From positions 1-43,903 of the forward strand of contig CAUJJW010000113.1 in NCBI GenBank assembly GCA_963205105.1: a DNA stretch of 43,903 nucleotides, read 5' to 3'. A program made the translations under genes and the position numbers. Origin of the DNA: Verrucomicrobiota bacterium. Its GTDB lineage: Bacteria; Verrucomicrobiota; Verrucomicrobiia; Limisphaerales; CAIMTB01. The notes beneath the pieces were generated by a model. It was not told the origin of the DNA. It ran no database searches and worked only from the letters and a program-made list of their open reading frames with translations. This document shows positions 30,017 to 39,030 of this stretch, piece by piece (the first letter of the stretch is position 1; every line of letters begins with the position of its first letter).

Positions 30017-30308
30017 GCTTTTTTGGGACAGGTCGTGATCGCGTGGGATCGAACAATAAGGGTGCAGTAGCACCAGGGGACTACCTGCCCCGAAGGTTTG
30101 GTGTGAATTCGGACCACAGGTTGCCAATCTGGTCCGCTAAGATCATGTCCAGGGCTGTGGTTCGCCGGCTCGAATTCATTCTAGCGCCTATTTCGATGCT
30201 GGCCGTGGCGAATGGAGGTGGTTTGAAAGATGCTATCACGTTTCGGAAGGCAGAATCCCTGAGGCCGCGCTGGAGTCGTCCGCAGGAATTCCGCCATGGA
30301 ACCCGATT
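30017..30308. other. Intergenic region before the beta-helix protein gene
   Basis: No supported gene: a short open frame from 30043 (89 residues) has no domain pattern and an unlikely amino-acid content. The promoter of the following gene should be here, but no clear -35/-10 pair could be assigned. Confidence 0.4.
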
Positions 30309-31892
30309 ATGAAATCCGTGATGCATACTTTGAAGTATCCACTTGTGGCTGCATTGAAGAGAGAAGCAGCCGAAATTTCTGAAGAACGGATCCTGAAACA
30401 TTTCCGTCGAATTACGCTTCTTCTGGCGGCCCTGCTAGTGGGGGGTTTTCGTTTATCGGCATCGACCTGGGTAGCGGAGAATGCTGGTGCATGGGGCGAT
30501 TCCGCCAACTGGGCTGGGGGGTTCCCCGGGCCGGACTCGGACATCGCCATCACCGGATTGGCTAGGGTTTTGGTAGGTTCAGAAACACCAGCCGGCATGT
30601 TGACGGTTCAGAAACTGGATCTGCTCCCAGATGGAGTGGGTAGCCCGGTCCTTGAGATCAGCAACTTAGGTCAGCGGCCCTTTTTGGCATCGGACACCAT
30701 GACGTTGGCCGGAACTGCGACCCTGAGTGTCGAAGGATCAACGGTCCTCGTTGATGGCGAGCAGGGCGGGCATTTCAACTTCCTGTCAGGAGAGGTTTCC
30801 CTCGTGGAAGGTCGGATCCGGGCCACCCGGGGCGCCACCCTTCGCGTTGGAAGAACCGGAATCGGTTTGATGAGAGTGCGGAGTGGCGAGGTTTTTGCGG
30901 AAGGAGATCTAATTGTTGGGGGTCTTGGTGGATCTTCTGGGGTGATGGAGATCCAGTCAGGTTTGGTGCTGGCGAATGGGATATTCCAGGTTGCGGACGA
31001 CGTCGGTTCCGAGGGCATTGTTCGTGTTCATGGTGGCCAACTTGTGGCTACAAATATGACGGTCAGAATCGGTGATGACGGGCGGGGTTCACTTGAGATT
31101 AGCGGAGGAACGGTGCGCTTGGGCGATGTGTCCGTTGGGCGAGATCTTACTGGGGTTGGCGAACTCAGCGTCATGGGTGGAAGAGTGGAGGCCGGAGATA
31201 TCTCGTTAGGAAGGTTGGTTGGTTCACACGGGACGGCATCGTTTCGCGGGGGCGAGGTACTGCTTCCCGCGGATGATCTGTACGTGGGGCGGGATGGGCA
31301 TGGTGTCCTTCGGTTGGAGGGAGGCACGGCGCATGTCTCGAACGTGGTGGTCGCGGTGGGGCAAGGGGCAAGTGGAGTTTTAGAGATGTATTCCGGTTTG
31401 TTGCGGACCAGTCATCTCAACATTGCCTCAGCTAACGCCACCTTTCGCTGGGAAGGAGGCCGAATTGAGACATCGTCTACTGTGGCGGATCGGCGTGCGG
31501 TTGTTGTCGGAAATGGACGATTCCCTGCGGCGTTGTTTCTGGCTGGGGGTGAGCATGTCTTTCCTGGGGGCTTGGTGATTTCCTCCAATGCGGTGTTGGA
31601 GGGGAAGGGAACTGTTGTGGGAGGAGTCACGGTTTTGGCAGGAGGTAGCAATCGCCTGGAAACCGAAATCCTGGCTCCTAAGGCCCCACGGCTCGCTTTG
31701 TCCCTCATTGACGGGATTCCGGCAGTGTCTCTGAACACGGTGGTTGGGATTGGATACGTGGTGGAGGGTTGGGCGGGCGGCGCGCCTGGCTGGTCCACGG
31801 TGGCACGCGCAGTGGGAACCGGAGGACGGTTGACTGTTGTTGATCCGGCCGGTCGGCAGAGCTCAAAGATCTATCGAGCGAGAGTGGAGTGA
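30309..31892 (+). CDS. Secreted beta-helix repeat protein
   Basis: A 527-residue exported protein. A basic N-terminus leads to a signal segment at about residues 34-51 (ITLLLAALLVGGFRLSAS), then WVAENAGAWGDSANWAGG, a start typical of verrucomicrobial surface proteins of the autotransporter-associated beta-strand kind. The body consists of about ten turns of a degenerate repeat (LxVxGGxVxxxDxxVGRDLxGxGxL), for example GSLEISGGTVRLGDVSVGRD, consistent with a right-handed beta helix. The last 60 residues (YVVEGWAGGAPGWSTVAR to IYRARV) resemble the terminal module seen in other exported verrucomicrobial proteins. No catalytic residues are apparent. It is followed by the DUF1549 operon after 52 bases, so it could share that transcript. 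Confidence 0.75.
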   Translation: MKSVMHTLKYPLVAALKREAAEISEERILKHFRRITLLLAALLVGGFRLSASTWVAENAGAWGDSANWAGGFPGPDSDIAITGLARVLVGSETPAGMLTVQKLDLLPDGVGSPVLEISNLGQRPFLASDTMTLAGTATLSVEGSTVLVDGEQGGHFNFLSGEVSLVEGRIRATRGATLRVGRTGIGLMRVRSGEVFAEGDLIVGGLGGSSGVMEIQSGLVLANGIFQVADDVGSEGIVRVHGGQLVATNMTVRIGDDGRGSLEISGGTVRLGDVSVGRDLTGVGELSVMGGRVEAGDISLGRLVGSHGTASFRGGEVLLPADDLYVGRDGHGVLRLEGGTAHVSNVVVAVGQGASGVLEMYSGLLRTSHLNIASANATFRWEGGRIETSSTVADRRAVVVGNGRFPAALFLAGGEHVFPGGLVISSNAVLEGKGTVVGGVTVLAGGSNRLETEILAPKAPRLALSLIDGIPAVSLNTVVGIGYVVEGWAGGAPGWSTVARAVGTGGRLTVVDPAGRQSSKIYRARVE

Positions 31893-31944
31893 CGAAGGTT
31901 CGCCGGCTTGTCTCAATGATCCCGTCAGGGGTAAGGTCATCGAG

Positions 31945-34900
31945 ATGTCCCACACGAAGCCCCAGTACCTTCGCGCTTGGAGTGCGGGTCGCCTGTTGAT
32001 TGCTGGGTTGTGGATTGTGCTGGGGCTGTCCGATTGGACGGGGGGTGTGCATGCGGGTCTCTTTGGCAAGCGACGTTCACTGGTCCGAGCGGAAGCAGAG
32101 GCGGCCGCAACGGAAGCGGTGCGAGTGCTTCAACGAAACTGTTTCGGATGTCACAATCCGGAACAGGACAAGGGCGGATTGGTCCTGACCACGCGTGAAG
32201 GAGTTTTGGCGGGTGGGGACAGTGGGAAGGCGGTGGTTTCGCGGAAGCCGGAGCGAAGTCGCCTTTTGGAGGTGCTGAACGCAGAGGGCGAACCTCACAT
32301 GCCGCCGAAGAAGCAGTTACCATCCGTACAGATTGAATCTCTGAGACGTTGGATTGCCGTTGGACTTCCGTGGGACGACCAGACTCTTGCCCGTGTGCAA
32401 GCTCCGCGAGGCGTGGTGTTGGAGCCGCTTCCGGAAACCTATCGACCGGTGCAGGCGCTTGCCTTGGATTCTGAGGGTCGTCGCTTGGCCTGGGCACGGG
32501 GGGCGGAGGTGCTGGTGCATGACATGAGTGCGACCAATTACCCGCTTGTCCTGCGATCCTCGGTGGATGGGGATGTGATTCGATCGCTGGCTTGGAGTCC
32601 TGATGGTCGTTGGCTTGCCACGGGGGGATTCCGTGAGGTCAGGGTGCATCAATCGACCAACCTTGCGGTGGTTTGGTCCATCCGATCGAACCTTGTGGGA
32701 CGGATTACGGCACTTCGATTCAGCCCCCATGGCGGGGCGTTGGTGGCTTCGGATGGTGTGCCATCGGAGACGGGGTGGGTGCGCATTTTTGAATCCGAAA
32801 CGGGACGGCAGCTTTCTGCCTGGAAGGCCCATACGGATACGGTCTTTGACCTTGCAATCAGTGCTGACGGTGGGCTTCTGGTCACGGCTGGGGGCGACAA
32901 GCTGCTCAAGACATGGGAAATCCTGACTCAGAAGGAAATTGCACGCTTTGAGGGCCATGTGGGAGCGGTATTGGGCGTTGCGTTGAGCCCGACCGGGTCT
33001 GAGGTGGTGAGCGTAGGTGCGGACAAGCAATTGAAGCTTTGGGACACACGGACTCGGGAGGCCGTGGTGACCGTCGGCGGCAGGAAACACGCCATCAACG
33101 CCGTGGCGTGGTCGGCGGATGGGTCAAGGCTGGCCGCGGCTGATGAGGATGGTCGGCTGTACAGCTTCACTGATTTCAAGCGCCATACTGGCGAGCAGAG
33201 CTCGGCCACAGCCCAGGAACGATCCTTGGGGAAATGGAATGACGCCTTTCAGTCGGTAGCCATCAGCCGTGATGGCAAGACGTTGGTGGCGGGAGGTGAG
33301 GACGGCGTGGCACGGGTGGTTAGCGCCGATGGCAAACTGCTAGCAACCTTGACGGCTCCTTCACTTGATGAGTCGGAGCCGACAGCGTCTTCCACGGGAG
33401 TGCCGCAAGTTACTTTGACGACTGCTGGTAGGGGAACTGGTGTCGGATCAAATTCGCTGTCCCATGCCGTGGCTGGATCAGGGAATGATGAACTTGTGCC
33501 GTCATTTGTTCGTGATGTGTTGCCGGTGTTGGCGAAGTCCGGATGCAGCGCGGGCGCCTGCCACGCGAAGGCTGACGGACAGAATGGGTTCAAGCTTTCG
33601 GTCTTCAGCTACGATCCGAGTGCCGATTATGCGGAGATTGTGAAGGAGGCGCGTGGCCGACGCATCTTCCCGGCTTCACCGAACGAGAGTCTCCTGCTGC
33701 TTAAATCGACAGGAAGCGTGGAGCACGGCGGAGGGCAACGGATCGATGTCGGATCGGACGCGCACCAACTCCTGGTCCGATGGGTGCGGGCGGGGATGCC
33801 GTACGAAGCGCCTCGGGAGTCCGCCTTGGTGGGAATTTCGGTGAGTCCGCGGGAGGGATCGTATCGCAAACAGGCAGCGCAAAAACTCTCGGTGGTGGCT
33901 CGATATGCCGATGGCTCGACACGCGACGTCACGCGACTCTCCGAGTACGTGGCCAACGAGAAGGAAATTGCCCAGGTCGATGATCACGGCGCGGTGCAGG
34001 TCGGGTCGCTGAGCGGTGAGGCCGTAGTGGTTGCCCGGTACATGGGATTCGTTGATGCCAGCCGCGTCACCGTACCGGCGGATGAGACGCTGCCGCCGGA
34101 GCGGTACGCGGCGCTTCCGGTTCACAACTTCATCGATGAGTTGGCAAATGCGCATTTTCGGAAGCTCGGTTTGTTTCCATCCGACCTATGTTCAGACGAC
34201 GAATTCATACGTCGTGCCTATCTGGACACATTGGGTGTGCTGCCCACTGAGGCGGAAGTTCGGGAGTTTCTTAAGCTATCGCCTGGGGTCGCGGTTCGAG
34301 GATCTGGAGCCGAGGCGGTATCGATGGAGGAGAGGCGATTGCGTCGATCGGCGCTGATCGAGCGCTTGTTGGATCGGCCGGAGTTGGTGGATTTTTGGGC
34401 GAACAAGTGGGCGGACCTATTGCGTCCCAACCCGGACCGGGTTGGGGTGAAGAGCATTTTCACCATGGACCAGTGGTTGCGGGACTGGTTCAGGTCGGGT
34501 CGACCGTACGATGAGTTCGCGCGTGAAATCCTGCTGGCGGAGGGGACCAACCACCGGGACGGTCCGGTGGTGGTTTATCGCGATAGGCGGGAGCCACCTG
34601 AGCTGACGACACTCTTCAGCCAACTGTTTCTGGGGGTGAGGCTGGAATGCGCCAAGTGTCACCACCATCCGAATGAGAAATGGAGCCAGGACGATTTCTA
34701 CCAGTTTGCTGCTGTGTTTGGTCCGATGAAGCAGAAGGGGGCGGGTTTGTCGCCGCCGATTTCAGCGGGGACCGAGACGTTTTTCTTTGCGCCCGGCGGG
34801 GCGGTTCACCATCCGGTGACGGGAGCGGTCATGAAGCCCAAAGCTCCGGACGGACCGGAGTTGAACGTCGAATCCAATGAGGATCCTCGTGCGGCGTTTT

Positions 34901-35664
34901 CGGAATGGCTGACCCAGCCTTCGAATCCCTTCTTTGCCAGAGCGGCGGTGAATCGGGTGTGGGCCTCGTTCTTTGGGCGTGGTTTTGTGGAGCCGGTGGA
35001 TGACTTTCGGGTATCGAATCCGGCGAGCAACGAACCGTTGTTGGAAGCGTTGGCCCGTGAATTCGCGAGCCATGGGTACGACCTCAAGCGTCTGATGCGA
35101 ACGATTCTGGAATCGAGAACGTATCAACTCAGTTCAACGCCGAACGAATACAACCTCGCTGACACCCGGAATTTTTCGCGGTCCTATCGGCGTCGATTGC
35201 CCGCGGAGGTGCTGCTGGACGCGGTGAACGATCTGACGGGCATAGGTGATGACTTCAACGGATGTCCGCCGGGAACCCGGGCGATCCAGACGTGGAGCTA
35301 CAAGGTGAGCTCACAGTTCATGGATGCCTTTGGCCGGCCCAATTCGAGCTCCGACTGCCCGTGCGAGCGGGATTTGAAGACCAGCGTGGTTCAGGCGCTG
35401 CATTTGATGAATTCGAGGCGACTGCACGAGAAGCTGGCGAGCCGGGAAGGTCGCGTTTGGCAACTTGCGAGCAGCCCCCGGTCGGCGGCTGAAATTGTCG
35501 TGGAATTGTACCTGTCAGCGTTCAGCCGACTTCCGACGGCGACCGAGTTGGAGGCTGCGACGGCGGTATTCCCGGAGGGCGCCTCACCTTCGGTTCGGCA
35601 AACCGCGACCGAGGACGTGCTGTGGGCGCTGTTGAATTCCGCTGAGTTCGTCTTCAATCATTGA
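31945..35664 (+). CDS. Cytochrome-c/WD40/DUF1549/DUF1553 fusion protein
   Basis: An exported protein of 1,239 residues. Order: signal/anchor (about 1-38, LLIAGLWIVLGLS), a planctomycete-type cytochrome c domain (heme motif CFGCH at 66-70), about six WD40 repeats (around 170-480, e.g. FEGHVGAVLGVALSPTGSEV), a second cytochrome-like motif (Cys534...Cys539-His540, CSAGACH, with wider spacing than CxxCH), an Ig-like BIG2-type domain, DUF1549 with CAKCHHHP (Cys902, Cys905), and DUF1553 (PNPFFARAAVNRVW-like NPFFARAAVNRVWASFFGRG) at the end. DUF1549/1553 proteins are typical of Planctomycetes and Verrucomicrobia and their reaction is unproven. The start is at 31945 by signal peptide; the frame is open to 31837. 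It is followed at once by the DUF1501 gene. Confidence 0.88.
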   Translation: MSHTKPQYLRAWSAGRLLIAGLWIVLGLSDWTGGVHAGLFGKRRSLVRAEAEAAATEAVRVLQRNCFGCHNPEQDKGGLVLTTREGVLAGGDSGKAVVSRKPERSRLLEVLNAEGEPHMPPKKQLPSVQIESLRRWIAVGLPWDDQTLARVQAPRGVVLEPLPETYRPVQALALDSEGRRLAWARGAEVLVHDMSATNYPLVLRSSVDGDVIRSLAWSPDGRWLATGGFREVRVHQSTNLAVVWSIRSNLVGRITALRFSPHGGALVASDGVPSETGWVRIFESETGRQLSAWKAHTDTVFDLAISADGGLLVTAGGDKLLKTWEILTQKEIARFEGHVGAVLGVALSPTGSEVVSVGADKQLKLWDTRTREAVVTVGGRKHAINAVAWSADGSRLAAADEDGRLYSFTDFKRHTGEQSSATAQERSLGKWNDAFQSVAISRDGKTLVAGGEDGVARVVSADGKLLATLTAPSLDESEPTASSTGVPQVTLTTAGRGTGVGSNSLSHAVAGSGNDELVPSFVRDVLPVLAKSGCSAGACHAKADGQNGFKLSVFSYDPSADYAEIVKEARGRRIFPASPNESLLLLKSTGSVEHGGGQRIDVGSDAHQLLVRWVRAGMPYEAPRESALVGISVSPREGSYRKQAAQKLSVVARYADGSTRDVTRLSEYVANEKEIAQVDDHGAVQVGSLSGEAVVVARYMGFVDASRVTVPADETLPPERYAALPVHNFIDELANAHFRKLGLFPSDLCSDDEFIRRAYLDTLGVLPTEAEVREFLKLSPGVAVRGSGAEAVSMEERRLRRSALIERLLDRPELVDFWANKWADLLRPNPDRVGVKSIFTMDQWLRDWFRSGRPYDEFAREILLAEGTNHRDGPVVVYRDRREPPELTTLFSQLFLGVRLECAKCHHHPNEKWSQDDFYQFAAVFGPMKQKGAGLSPPISAGTETFFFAPGGAVHHPVTGAVMKPKAPDGPELNVESNEDPRAAFSEWLTQPSNPFFARAAVNRVWASFFGRGFVEPVDDFRVSNPASNEPLLEALAREFASHGYDLKRLMRTILESRTYQLSSTPNEYNLADTRNFSRSYRRRLPAEVLLDAVNDLTGIGDDFNGCPPGTRAIQTWSYKVSSQFMDAFGRPNSSSDCPCERDLKTSVVQALHLMNSRRLHEKLASREGRVWQLASSPRSAAEIVVELYLSAFSRLPTATELEAATAVFPEGASPSVRQTATEDVLWALLNSAEFVFNH

Positions 35665-35669
35665 ACACC

Positions 35670-37010
35670 ATGGCCCGCACGCCCCATCACCCCCCGGAGG
35701 TCAGCCGTCGGGATTTTCTTCAACTGGGACTGGGAATTGGCGGCGCGATGGGGCTTGGCTTTTGTGACCTGCTCCGTTTGCGAGCGCGGGCCGAGGCTGG
35801 CAGTACCCGGCCGGGGAGCCGGACCAACTGCATTTTGGTCTGGATGGACGGTGGGCCTTCGCACTACGAGACTTTTGATCCCAAACCGGATGCGCCTTTG
35901 GAGATACGAGGCGAATTCAAGGACATCCCCACGGCGGTTCCGGGGATTCGGTTCAGCGAAGCTGTTCCGAAGCTCGCGGCGGTGGCGGACAAGCTGACGA
36001 TCGTGCGGTCCGTGCATCACAAGGACCCCAACCATGGTGGGGGCAATCACTACCTGATGACCGGCATGCCGACGCCGGTGCCGGTGGCATGCGGGGCGTT
36101 TGTCACCTTTCATCCCTCGTTTGGGTCGATGGTGTCCTATGATCGCGGGATTCGTAACGGGCTGCCGGCGTATGTGGCCATGCCGGAGGTTTCCAGGTCG
36201 GGCGGCCCGAATTTTCTGGGAGGCAAGCATGCTCCCTTCGTGATCGACGGGTCGCCGAACTCCTCGAGCTTTCGGGTGCGCGACGTGGTGTTGCCGAAGG
36301 ACATTGCGGAAGGTCGGGCAACGCATCGGGAAGCGCTTCGCCGCAGTCTCGACACCATGGTGCGCTACAGCGACAAACTGGCTGAAGATCCTGCGGTGAC
36401 CTTTGACCAGTACCATGCCCAGGGATTGGAGTTGGTGGCCTCCCAGCCGGCCCAACAGGCGTTCGACATTCAGCGTGAGACCGACAAGGTGCGGGAAGCC
36501 TATGGTCGGAACGACTTTGCCCAGCGGCTTCTGATGGCTCGCCGGTTGGTGGAGGTCGGTGTCAGCTTTGTCACCGTCTACTACGGTGGTTGGGATCATC
36601 ACACCAAGATCTTCGATGCGTACAAGGGGGATCACCTCAAACGCTTCGACCAAGGGGTGGCGGCGTTGGTTTCCGATCTGGACGAGCGCGGGTTGCTCGA
36701 CAACACGCTGGTTATCGCGCTGGGTGAGTTCGGACGAACACCCAAAGTGAACAAAGATGCCGGGCGCGACCACTGGCCGGGGGCGATGTCGATCCTGATG
36801 GCTGGTGCCGGGGTGCCTCGGGGACAGGTGGTGGGGGCCACGGATCCCAAGGGTTACTACGCCTCCGACAACGTTTACCGGCCGGAGGATTTCGCGGCTT
36901 CGCTCTACACAAAATTGGGCATTGATCCGAGGCAGACGCTGCACACCAACACGGGGCGTCCCGTGTCGCTGGTCAACGAGGGGCGTCTTATCCGGGAGTT
37001 GTTCGTTTGA
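35670..37010 (+). CDS. DUF1501 family protein, Tat-exported
   Basis: A 446-residue protein with a twin-arginine signal SRRDFLQLGLGIGG (Arg13-Arg14) and a DUF1501 domain: NCILVWMDGGPSHYETFDPK, then SEAVPKLAAVADKLTIVRS, VHHKDPNHGGGNHYLMTGM and, near the end, LGEFGRTPKVNKDAGRDHWP. The fold is related to sulfatases/alkaline phosphatases; activity is not known. In PVC bacteria it is regularly the partner of DUF1549/DUF1553 proteins, as here. The start was taken as ATG 35670 (a TTG at 35661 overlaps the upstream stop). The last codons overlap the next gene by four bases, giving a three-gene operon. Confidence 0.9.
   Translation: MARTPHHPPEVSRRDFLQLGLGIGGAMGLGFCDLLRLRARAEAGSTRPGSRTNCILVWMDGGPSHYETFDPKPDAPLEIRGEFKDIPTAVPGIRFSEAVPKLAAVADKLTIVRSVHHKDPNHGGGNHYLMTGMPTPVPVACGAFVTFHPSFGSMVSYDRGIRNGLPAYVAMPEVSRSGGPNFLGGKHAPFVIDGSPNSSSFRVRDVVLPKDIAEGRATHREALRRSLDTMVRYSDKLAEDPAVTFDQYHAQGLELVASQPAQQAFDIQRETDKVREAYGRNDFAQRLLMARRLVEVGVSFVTVYYGGWDHHTKIFDAYKGDHLKRFDQGVAALVSDLDERGLLDNTLVIALGEFGRTPKVNKDAGRDHWPGAMSILMAGAGVPRGQVVGATDPKGYYASDNVYRPEDFAASLYTKLGIDPRQTLHTNTGRPVSLVNEGRLIRELFV
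36995..36998 (+). promoter_or_regulatory. Ribosome-binding site fixing a TTG start
   Basis: GGAG eight bases before the TTG at 37007, which overlaps the DUF1501 stop as TTGA (37007-37010). It supports TTG as the start of the PPC-domain gene and translational coupling. Confidence 0.6.
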
Positions 37011-38557
37011 ACCTCACTCCATGGGGGCGGGTCGGGCTGGATGTTGACAGGCGGTGGCAGTTCCGTTGCGGCGGTGGGCTGAAGGTGGTGGCCGGATTGC
37101 TCCTGGTGTGGGGCACGATCGGATCCGGACAGGGTGCAGCGCCGGTATTGACGCATCTGTTCCCGGCCGGAGCTGGGGTTGGCTCCTCCAACACGGTGGC
37201 GCTCGCTGGCAAATGGGATCCTTGGCCCCCGAAAATCTGGGTCGAAGGCGAGGGTGTTTTGGTGACTTCGACGACGAATGCGGGGCGTGTGAGTGTGGAG
37301 GTCTCGCCGGACGCGATCCCTGGCGCCCGCTGGGTTCGGTTGTTCAATGAGGAGGGTGCAAGCGATCCTCGTCTGTTTGTGGTGGGCGAGTCCGCGGAGC
37401 ACTTGGACACGGAGCCCAACAATGCTTTCAACAAGCCGCAGCAGGTGGAGTCGCTTCCTGCCACCATCAACGGGCGGCTCGACAAGAATGGGGATGTGGA
37501 CTCGTTCGCGGTGTCGCTGAGGGCAGGGGAATGGTTGGAGGCGCGGTTGGATGCCTACACGCTGATGAGTGCGGTGGACGCGGTGCTGCGGGTGGTTTCG
37601 ATCCACGGCCAGGCTTTGGCCTGGAATCATGATTCAGGCACGTTGGATCCGCGGGTGATCTGGCGGTCGCCCTCTGCACAAACGGTTGTTGTCCAGATTT
37701 TTGGTTTCAAATATCCGGCGGATGCCTCCATTCAACTGACCGGTGGGGAAGGTGCGGTTTACCGGCTCCATCTCCGGACGTCGACCGACTCACCCGACCC
37801 CCAAACCTTGGACTCGGAATTTTCCGGGGTGGCGGAGGTTCCCGTGATCCACCGGAGTGCGGTGATGGAAGGGCATCTGGAGCAGCGGCACCGGTTTCGT
37901 GCGGTGAAAGACCAGACATACACGATACGCGTGGCTGCGCAGGCCATCGGTGCCCCGTGGGATGCGCGTTTGCGGGTGGTGGACGCGGACGGCAAGGAAT
38001 TGGCTCAGAACGACGATGCCGATGGCACGACGGATCCGAGGCTGGATTGGCGCGCGCCGGCGGAAGGGGAGTATGCGGTGGTGGTGTCTTCCCGACTTCG
38101 GAAGGGAGGTTCGTCCTGTCGGTACGAGCTGACCATCGTGGAAGCTGTGGCTGGCTTTCGGGCGACGACGCCTTCCAGTGCCTGGGTGCTTGCGGCGGGT
38201 GCGACGAATGAGGTGACGGTGTCGGTGGAGCGACTGCACGGGTTCACCAACGAACTTCGGATTGCCTTCGCCAATCTACCGGAAGGCGTGACGGCGGAGC
38301 CGGCGACCAACGGTCCGACAGGAAAGCGGGAGACCGTGCTGCGGTTGGTGGCGGCGACGAATGCCCCGGCATGCTCTGCGCCGATGGAGCTGAAGGTGAG
38401 CACAACGGATCTGATGCAGCTTGGGCCGGTGGTGTGTGAACTGATTAGCCGGGGCGAGAACAATGGCGTGCCTCAGGGCTACTCGCGATTGTTGCGTGAG
38501 AGTATTGACCGGTTTTGGCTGACGATTCGGGCGGCAGAGTCCGGTGCCAAGCCCTAG
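37007..38557 (+). CDS. Secreted protein with two PPC-type domains
   Basis: A 516-residue exported protein. The signal segment is LKVVAGLLLVWGTIGSGQGA (about residues 25-44). Then an immunoglobulin-like start with LFPAGAGVGSSNTVALAG, a first pre-peptidase C-terminal (PPC) domain (EPNNAFNKPQQVES, ATINGRLDKNGDVDSFAVSL), a second (AVMEGHLEQRHRFRAVKDQT, then NDDADGTTDPRLDW) and a C-terminal region ATNEVTVSVERLHGFTNEL. PPC domains are beta-sandwich modules often attached to secreted enzymes; no enzyme domain is present. It starts with TTG overlapping the upstream stop and ends the operon with the DUF1549/1553 and DUF1501 genes, so it probably works with them at the cell surface or in the periplasm. 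Confidence 0.85.
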   Translation: MNLTPWGRVGLDVDRRWQFRCGGGLKVVAGLLLVWGTIGSGQGAAPVLTHLFPAGAGVGSSNTVALAGKWDPWPPKIWVEGEGVLVTSTTNAGRVSVEVSPDAIPGARWVRLFNEEGASDPRLFVVGESAEHLDTEPNNAFNKPQQVESLPATINGRLDKNGDVDSFAVSLRAGEWLEARLDAYTLMSAVDAVLRVVSIHGQALAWNHDSGTLDPRVIWRSPSAQTVVVQIFGFKYPADASIQLTGGEGAVYRLHLRTSTDSPDPQTLDSEFSGVAEVPVIHRSAVMEGHLEQRHRFRAVKDQTYTIRVAAQAIGAPWDARLRVVDADGKELAQNDDADGTTDPRLDWRAPAEGEYAVVVSSRLRKGGSSCRYELTIVEAVAGFRATTPSSAWVLAAGATNEVTVSVERLHGFTNELRIAFANLPEGVTAEPATNGPTGKRETVLRLVAATNAPACSAPMELKVSTTDLMQLGPVVCELISRGENNGVPQGYSRLLRESIDRFWLTIRAAESGAKP

Positions 38558-38594
38558 CCCCGGGATTTCATGCCCCTTCCGCTGCGACCTGGTG

Positions 38595-38628
38595 CGAGCC
38601 CGACTGGCGTTGTTGGCCTCGTTTTTTT
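38595..38628 (+). terminator. Probable terminator of the DUF1549 operon
   Basis: CGAGCC (38595-38600) pairs with GGCCTCG (38615-38621, one bulged C) and is followed by seven T residues (38622-38628). It lies 38 bases after the stop of the PPC gene. The stem is short, hence moderate confidence. Confidence 0.55.
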
Positions 38629-39030
38629 CACCGGGCAGTAGGTTTGCACACAGCACGGGTCGAAAGAGCTTCGACCGCCCAGCCAGTCGGGCCCTCGCTG
38701 CCTCTCGCGACGAAGGTGTACGAAATACCCGGGGTAGGTCTTGCCGAGGTCCGGGGTTTCCGGGCGCTTCTTAATCGGGAATGGCGACCTGCGGATGCGT
38801 CGGGTTGGGTTAGCAGGTTCTTCGGATAAGGTAATCGATTAGATTGGATCTTGGATCGGGAATTTCTCTACGAAACTCTAGTTTTTAAAATTTTGCTGTA
38901 GCAGGGCATTAGCGGTTCTGTTGTTTCGTGGGAGCCTTTACGGAAAACGGATTGACAGACCATTCTTACGCGACTGGAGTGACCGCAGTACTATGAAGCG
39001 TTCTTGTCTTTGGAACCAGACGAACTAGAG
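38629..39030. other. Intergenic region before kaiC
   Basis: No gene supported. It holds a perfect hairpin, GGTCGAA (38658-38664) with TTCGACC (38669 loop end to 38675) around AGAGC, and an AT-rich segment (38825-38900) where the kai promoter may lie. A TTGACA occurs at 38952-38957 without a convincing -10 partner. An 11-codon open frame (ATG 38993 to TAG 39028) ends two bases before the kaiC ATG and could be a leader peptide. Confidence 0.45.

Noticed and set aside
27784..30117. 777-residue open frame antisense to the giant gene
   Set aside because: Arg/His/Asp-rich with no domain pattern; it is a by-product of the codon use of the giant gene. The same holds for 21235-22896 and 22951-23928.
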